From: Pyxicephalus adspersus
Taxonomy: Eukaryota > Chordata > Amphibia > Anura > Pyxicephalidae
Direction: 5' to 3'
Assembly (NCBI RefSeq): GCF_032062135.1
Contig: NC_092858.1
Coordinates: forward strand, 121,922,646 to 121,986,645
Length of the DNA stretch: 64,000 bases
The notes below the pieces were generated by a model that saw nothing but the letters and a program-made list of their open reading frames with translations, was not told the DNA's origin and searched no databases. Position 1 is the stretch's first letter, and each line of letters starts with the position of its first letter. A program made the position numbers and the translations under genes. Positions 58,389 through 64,000 of the stretch are shown here, one piece after another.

Positions 58389-58877
58389 CACTTTTTTAAA
58401 GCTTTGTCTTTACCAAGCAAAAAAAACAAAGGATTATAAAATTGTAAACTCACTGTTTTTACTAATCCATAACCATATAGTATATAATGTGGTGCATTCC
58501 AGTACTGCTCAATACTCTTTTTGGCAGGATAAATCTAAACACAGACACTTACACTGGCTTTAACATGCTATTGTAACTTAAAACCCTAAAGTTAGGTAAG
58601 ACTTTTAAACATTTCCTGTTATGTTATGACAACTGTATCCCAATTATATTGACAACCTTTTATATGAATCCATGGCCTTGCTGGCATGCACTTCACAGGC
58701 ATGGTCCTGCACTGTTACTATTAGGAAACTCAAGGGGGTGGGCATGAAGGGGCATGGAAGAAAGACACCTGCTACACCTGGGACACTCCACAGAAAGGGT
58801 CTGACGTTTGTTTCAAATGTCTGCCACAGTCTATATCAGTCTATCATAGTGAAGATTTCTTAAAAATGTTTTCTGTT

Positions 58878-58978
58878 ATCTGGCAAATGTTTTCAATCCT
58901 GGACCAGGTCCATTCCAGGTTTGCTGGATCACCCAGGTTTAACCATGACAGTCTGCCTTCTTCGTTCTTGGAGATCCA
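58878..58978. mobile_element. Palindromic MITE, family A, half copy
   Basis: TCTGGCAAATGTTTTCAATC, then TGGACCAGGTCCATTCCAGG, then TTTGCTGGATCACCCAGG match the middle and right arm of family A. It ends near TTCTTGGAGATCC. The left arm is absent. Confidence 0.7.
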
Positions 58979-61729
58979 CTCCTTCTACTGACCATCACAC
59001 TAATATACTGTGAGCTGGGGCATTGTCTGTGTAGTAGAAAAGCTCACCTTGTGCAGTAAAATCAAAGCATGCATTTTCAGTACAGAGAATGAGCCTGGAA
59101 AACTGTGCAGAACAGAGGGTAAGATGCTGCTCAGCTTTACAAACGTTTACCAATTGTCTTTTATGGCTCCAGTCCTTGGTACTAGTAGACAGCATAAAAT
59201 AGAAAAGCTATTTAGGTCTAAGCACTAAAGCTTAAAACATAGCAGATTTTATATATCTTTACAATAGTCATTTGTTCTTGTCTTTTCATGTTCTCCATTG
59301 TTTGCTGAACATGTTTGAGAGTTTGGTTTGTCCCTGTACAGAACAAGTGATATGCTTAAACAATATCACCATGCATTAAAAGGTTTAATCAGTTTCATTC
59401 AGAGCAAGCTGATTTGCCCATTTCATATCCCCTATTCAATAAAACTCTTTTTTATTGGTTTAAAGCATAATAAATGAAAAAGTATTGTTTGCAGCTTTGG
59501 TATATATAGCCATGCCATTATCCATTATGAAGGCCTATGGAGATTAAAATTCATTTAAAAAGATAATGAACATTGTTTTACAGCAGGAAGTAAATATCAG
59601 TAAACACACTTTTTCATAGTACTATGTGGTGTTTAATTTCACTTTACTTTCCAGTAAATGTTCAAGAAATCATATTTCTATATAATCAATTATGGAGCTT
59701 CTGCTATTGTATTATCCTGATGAAATAAAATATCTCATAGAAAGAGCAATTGAACAGCAGCACTCAGAGATGGAATAAAATGTCAATACTCATTTATCAG
59801 CATCTAAAGCAAAATCTGACTATGCCAATTTAATTCACATCAAGGCAGTATAAGTGGCTGGGGGGAACAGCACAGACAGAACTAATTTCAGAAACGCAAA
59901 GCCCAAAGGAGTTTAGCTTGTGTTTCATTATTGTGACATGACTGTAACTAAAATGAGCCTAAATGCTGGCTTATGGACTAAAGGTTAGGTATTTAATATT
60001 CTTTTACATACCGACATGACATATATGCTTCATATAACAGGTAATAAACGCAAAGAGCAATAATTTAAATAATCCTACCTCAATCAATCAAACTTATCTT
60101 TCCATCATTGTAAAATAATTAGTATGATACAAGAAATTACAAAATGGCGGTTATGCTCTTTGGTTATTCTATGGCCTATTAAAGGCTAATAAAAAATCAG
60201 TACAGCAAAGTAAAAAAGTACTATATTTATCATAATGATACAATTACCACTAGTTATCTGTTCTTTTTGTTTGTTCTTTCAGTTGCCATTAAGCTATACA
60301 CAGGTAATTTTTAAACTAAAATTCTAAGCACACATAATTTATGTCCAGTGCTGCTGACAAGCAATGAGAAAAAAATGCAATAAACAGCGGTACATAAAAT
60401 GACATTATATAAATGTACTCGGGAGTAATTACAAAGATAATAAATATACTTTATATATTTTCAGATGTTTCTGGTACAATATATATTTCAGTATTTTGCT
60501 AATTACTGATGTCAATCTATAAAAAACAAACAAAATAAATAAATGTAGTGTTTTTTTATTAATATTATTTTAATCTGATTCTGGAATTTAAGCTTACCAA
60601 TCAGAATTAAGTTAGTCTTCAAAAAGGGGAGGTACACATTTTTTTTATCTTTATCGTGATTCTTGTAAATATTTGTTATTTTTTTTAATTACTTTATTTA
60701 AATGGGAAGGGTTACTCTACATGGAGGGATGGGAAGGTATGTTCCTGTACTAACTGGATCTCACTGCTTTTGACTTTACAATAAAAAAAATAGTTTATAA
60801 AAATATACAATGGTGGTTCCATTATATTGCAAACATATTATGGCCATTATAAAAGCAATTATGTATTTCCCGTCTATTTGAAAAAAAAGACAAATCACAG
60901 ATGGGCTAATGTTGGTAACTTTATTAAGTTACTTCAATCTTGATCCTATCATATACGATCATCTTTACCAACCAAACTTTGTTTGAAAACTCCCTTCTTC
61001 TGCAACAATATTTTCTGCCCTGAAGACCAACCTATTCTGTGGTAAAGTTTAACATCATCAAATGCCCAAAGATAAAAAAAGCAAAAATAAAAAGTGCTAT
61101 TGTATAATGCATATGCTAGGCACATATTTATTTTTTAGCTAGCCCAGAGTTCGGCTTTAACTTTTACTTTAAGAAAACAAAATCTGGTTCATTTTTTTTC
61201 ATTTTATTTAACTGTATTTAAGGTGTTTATTAAGCTCTTACAAGAAAAGCGATGTGCTGCTGAGTTTAAATCCTGATTGAATAAACATAACTTTCTAGTC
61301 AAATGTCTAAACTTGGCAGCAATTATGCTCTGTGGATGCCAGGCCCTGTTACACCCTAACACAAGTGAGATGGTAGAATTGATTTTCCATATTTTCTGGG
61401 CTGAACAACAACAGAGAATAATTTTCGCTTGGTTATTATTTTTCTGTATATGCTGTTCTAATGAACTGTGTTTCAATGAACCTGGGCTCAAAATATGAGT
61501 TTAAAATAACTATGAATTATTCACTGAGTAAGCAAAAAAGCAGGTGTAAGAGGAAAAGAAAAGAACAGAAAAGGAGAACAAGCAAAGCTCTGCTTTATGG
61601 ATAAAGAAATTTAAAACACATGGATAAAATTTAATCATTTCTGTATATGCCAATTTAGGTGCAGGATCCTAACTTGTATTTGTATTTGCAGTGAAATTAA
61701 CTTTTTGTAGACTTACTCCCACTTTACAT
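58979..61729. other. Largely single-copy AT-rich DNA
   Basis: No repeats with borders are seen. 59,690-60,000 is listed as a candidate conserved block. The short overlapping frames at 61,204-61,498 are not recognised. Confidence 0.4.
59690..60000. promoter_or_regulatory. Candidate conserved non-coding block
   Basis: This is complex, non-repetitive sequence without long A/T runs. It contains CAATTTAATTCACATCAAGG, GGCAGTATAAGTGGCTGG and TGTTTCATTATTGTGACATG. It looks less decayed than its surroundings, which is how conserved enhancers often look in a single genome. This is an impression, not evidence of conservation. Confidence 0.15.
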
Positions 61730-62190
61730 AGGTATTTGTGCAAACTTGTTTCCTTTGTTTTTCCAGCCACAAGGCAGGTGATAGCCATGGCATGGAAGAA
61801 AACCATGCTAAGTTTCGCAGCGGTTCCCTCCCGGGTTACTGATACTATGATCCTGGAGAGGATGACCAATGTAACTAGAGATTCTCTCCCAAGTTTTTTC
61901 AAGGAATGGATGCCATGGCTGGATCACCATAGTATGCCAGATCCCGTCAGTGTTGAATGTTCAAATCCCAAAATCTGCAAGTATTTTTGATTTGTTAATA
62001 CTGAACTAGTCTCCACTGGATGATGTGTTCTGGGTCTCTTGTTATTTATTTGTTTTTGTTTTGGTATCAGTTATTATTTCTGAATCCATGTTCTATTGTG
62101 TGTTTATGCTTTGTGTTTTCCCCAATGATTTGTTTTGTTTAAAAAACTGGAAAAACTCAATAAAAGTTGAACCAACCAAACCATGTGCAC
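61730..62190 (+). pseudogene. L1-clade LINE ORF2 C-terminus and 3' end
   Basis: The frame at about 61,765-61,950 reads ATRQVIAMAWKKTMLSFAAV and, after VPSRVTDTMILERMT, FFKEWMPWLDH. These correspond to the C-terminal tail of L1-type ORF2 proteins (AK..IA..WK......, ...F...W.PWL...). The frame stops at 61,988, followed by a 3' untranslated region and AATAAAAGTTGAA at 62,159-62,171. The 5' side is truncated, as is normal for LINE insertions. The next element starts only about 70 bp downstream. Confidence 0.75.
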
Positions 62191-62238
62191 TGGATTATTT
62201 ATCTTTAGAAAAAAGAAATGTCTGCATAAAATCATACT

Positions 62239-63142
62239 TTAACCACCTGAGCGTTACACTGAGGTCTAGATTTCTGTACCAAAAGTGATCCACTGTTTTT
62301 CATGAATTTTTTTTTTTCAACTGTAGACCTGTAACTTACAGAAATATGTCCGAACAGGGGTTCTAGTAGATAATATGAATATAAAAAATGTATTTACTTT
62401 TATTTTTTTTTATTTTTTTGTATTGGATTGGATACCGGAGTTTGTATTCAATCCAATACAAAATGAGCATTTTAATTTACCAGTTATGTACTTTGTATTA
62501 ATTTTATATTATTTTGTATTGGATTGGATACGCAAGTTTGTATTCAATCCAATACAAAATGACAGTTTGAATTTACCAATTACAAACTTTGTATTTATTT
62601 GAATTATTTTGTATTGGATTGAATACAGGAGTTGGTATTGAATCCAATACAAAATGAATGAATGAGTTTCTATTTGAATTTCCCGCACACGCGCCAACGT
62701 CATCACGCACGCAGAAGCCTTGCGTTTTTTTTTCTCCGCCGGACGGCTTCTCGCTTCAGAGATCATCCAGCGCTGGACGAAGACGGACGTGGACGATCAG
62801 CGGGACCAGGTAAGATGCCGGCCGGTATCTTGTGTTCCGCCGGCCGGTATCTTGTGTTCAGTCGGCCGGGCGGCCGAACGCAAGATGCTGGGTGGCGGAA
62901 CACAAGATACCGGCCGGCATCTTACCGGTCCCGCTGGCTCCCAACGCTGGAGAGGGAGATCGACGGACGACGATGGACGGAGGACGACGCTGGAATAGGA
63001 AAACTACGGTGGAATAGGAAAACGACGCTGGATGTGCACAGCGGGACCATGGAGGTAAGGATGTGACAAAAATACGGGGTTAACCATCCTAGCCATTTTT
63101 TTTTGCCCGACCTTCGTACGGGCATAACGGCTAGGTGGTTAA
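62239..63142. mobile_element. piggyBac-like element (TTAA), copy P2b
   Basis: The element spans 62,243-63,138 (896 bp), flanked by TTAA at 62,239-62,242 and 63,139-63,142. Ends are CCACCTGAGCGTTACACTGA and CATAACGGCTAGGTGG. The AT-rich left half holds three tandem hairpin units (62,419-62,464, 62,511-62,560, 62,606-62,655). The GC-rich right half contains a 40-bp inverted repeat (62,801-62,841 with 62,894-62,933; TAAGATGCCGGCCGGTATCT in the left arm) and GACGACG-rich sequence. It corresponds to copy P2a at 36.5 kb in opposite orientation. No transposase is encoded; open frames of up to 134 codons here read through the GC-rich repeat. Confidence 0.85.
62419..62655. repeat. Three tandem hairpin units
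   Basis: The period is about 95 bp. Each unit has a stem, TTTGTATTGGATTGGATAC or TTTGTATTGGATTGAATAC facing GTATTCAATCCAATACAAA, with a loop of a few bases, separated by similar spacers (TTTAATTTACCAGTTATGTA versus TTGAATTTACCAATTACAAA). Other copies of the family have a single hairpin at the same place. Confidence 0.9.
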
Positions 63143-64000
63143 AGTAAATAAAACACATTAAATCAAAAAAAATTCAAAACATTGAAAACCAACTCAAAAC
63201 GCCATAATTTAAATGTACATGCCTAGATTTTGGTGATATTTCCAAGTTTCATCAAAATTTTATCAAAGCCAATTTTGCTCATGCCTTTCAATTACATTTT
63301 TATTACTTGAATTTCTACCCAAACAGAACAGGGAATTCATGGAAATTGACTAATATAATATATTGACTAATATATATATATATATATATATATTTTTACT
63401 TACACTGATGAGATTACCATGCATATGTAAAAAAACACATGAAGAACCAGAGTCCTGTTTCAAGGATGACAGTCCTGTGTTTAAAATGAAAAGAGCTTAG
63501 CTAATCAGCAAAAATTTGATGTACGTACAGATCTGATAATTCAATGAAAACCAGAGTAAATGTTTTAATTATCTGGTAAATTGCATTGCAGTCAATGGGG
63601 AAGAGGGTAAATGTTGATACTCAATAGTGGCTCAGTGGAACGCTGCTAAGAATATTTTCAATACAATGCAAAAATGAAAAAAATAAATAAACAAATAAAT
63701 AAATATACAGTGCTAGGTGGGAGAGGTACTTTTTATAGAATTTTATGAGGGCATTTTTGTCCTAAGGGAAGGAGGAAAAAAAGGCGAGGTGACAGAAGAC
63801 GCCAATGTTGGCTGTAAAACTTGGCAGCATCATTAATCCTTACATAGATGCAAGCAGCATCAGCAACAACAAGATATAAAAGGCATTGATCTTTTCCTTT
63901 TAAAATTGAGCAAAACATTTTAAATTAAACAAATTAAAAGATTTGCTATTATGAGTGTAATGAACTTACTCCAACCAGTAGTATTCTATGGTCAATTCAT
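63143..64000. other. Unassigned AT-rich DNA
   Basis: It contains a (TA)n tract at about 63,370-63,393. Nothing else is recognised up to the window end. Confidence 0.4.

Noticed and set aside
62662..63066. 134-codon open frame, the longest in the window, with overlapping 92- and 61-codon frames
   Set aside because: It lies within the GC-rich inverted-repeat half of the TTAA element P2b; three frames are open at once because stop codons are rare in GC-rich sequence.
1..64000. A novel multi-gene biological system
   Set aside because: No intact gene or gene cluster is present; every recognisable coding piece is a broken transposon or retrotransposon gene.

Overview
This window looks like AT-rich, non-coding nuclear DNA from a vertebrate, most probably a frog. 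I infer this from the mix of mobile elements: Tc1/mariner and hAT DNA transposons, TTAA-flanked piggyBac-like short elements, many palindromic miniature elements, a SINE with a tRNA-like head and an L2-like tail, L1-clade LINE fragments, and Gypsy-type LTR remnants. No intact protein-coding gene, bacterial-style operon, RNA gene or CRISPR array is visible. The longest open frame (134 codons, 62,662-63,066) lies inside a GC-rich transposon. The window is best read as an intergenic region or a large intron that has collected transposons. An 8-base N gap sits at 26,417-26,424.

Layout. 0-5 kb: a complete non-autonomous hAT element (597-1,874) with a perfect 8-bp target duplication and an internal minisatellite, then a candidate small exon and the first copy of a palindromic 'GGGCCTGA' MITE. 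6.7-9.8 kb: a cluster of palindromic MITEs, two of which abut and share one TA. 10.6-11.25 kb: an old tandem duplication that carries exon-like segments. 11.3-13.5 kb: an L1-clade LINE on the minus strand with ORF1, the start of the endonuclease and part of the reverse transcriptase, internally deleted. 14.1-14.5 kb: a Tc1-like transposase tail. 15.1 kb: a piggyBac-like MITE. 19-21.3 kb: two 'GATGAGC' MITEs. 23-36.5 kb: mostly single-copy AT-rich DNA with two SINE copies, a hAT fragment and one MITE. 36.5-41.3 kb: piggyBac-like and other GC-rich MITEs. 41.3-44.5 kb: unique DNA, including a homeodomain-site-rich block. 44.5-46.1 kb: a nest of elements in which a MITE was hit by both a TTAA element and an LTR-like insertion. 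48.3-54.3 kb: LTR copies next to (TA)n tracts, an L1-clade LINE fragment, a Gypsy pol remnant and a Tc1 transposon split by about 1 kb of inserted DNA that includes a solo LTR. 55.8-56.8 kb: a composite hAT. 61.7-63.1 kb: an L1-clade LINE 3' end and a hairpin-rich piggyBac-like element.

The parts do not form a pathway. All recognisable coding remnants are broken retrotransposon or transposase genes, so the elements are probably immobile now, although the MITE termini could in principle have been mobilised by enzymes encoded elsewhere. The most interesting structure is the piggyBac-like family around 36.5-37.9, 40.2-40.7, 44.9-45.4 and 62.2-63.1 kb. Its internal hairpin changes sequence from copy to copy, but the two arms remain complementary to each other. 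All family assignments come from sequence patterns recognised by eye and recalled family motifs. No database search was run.
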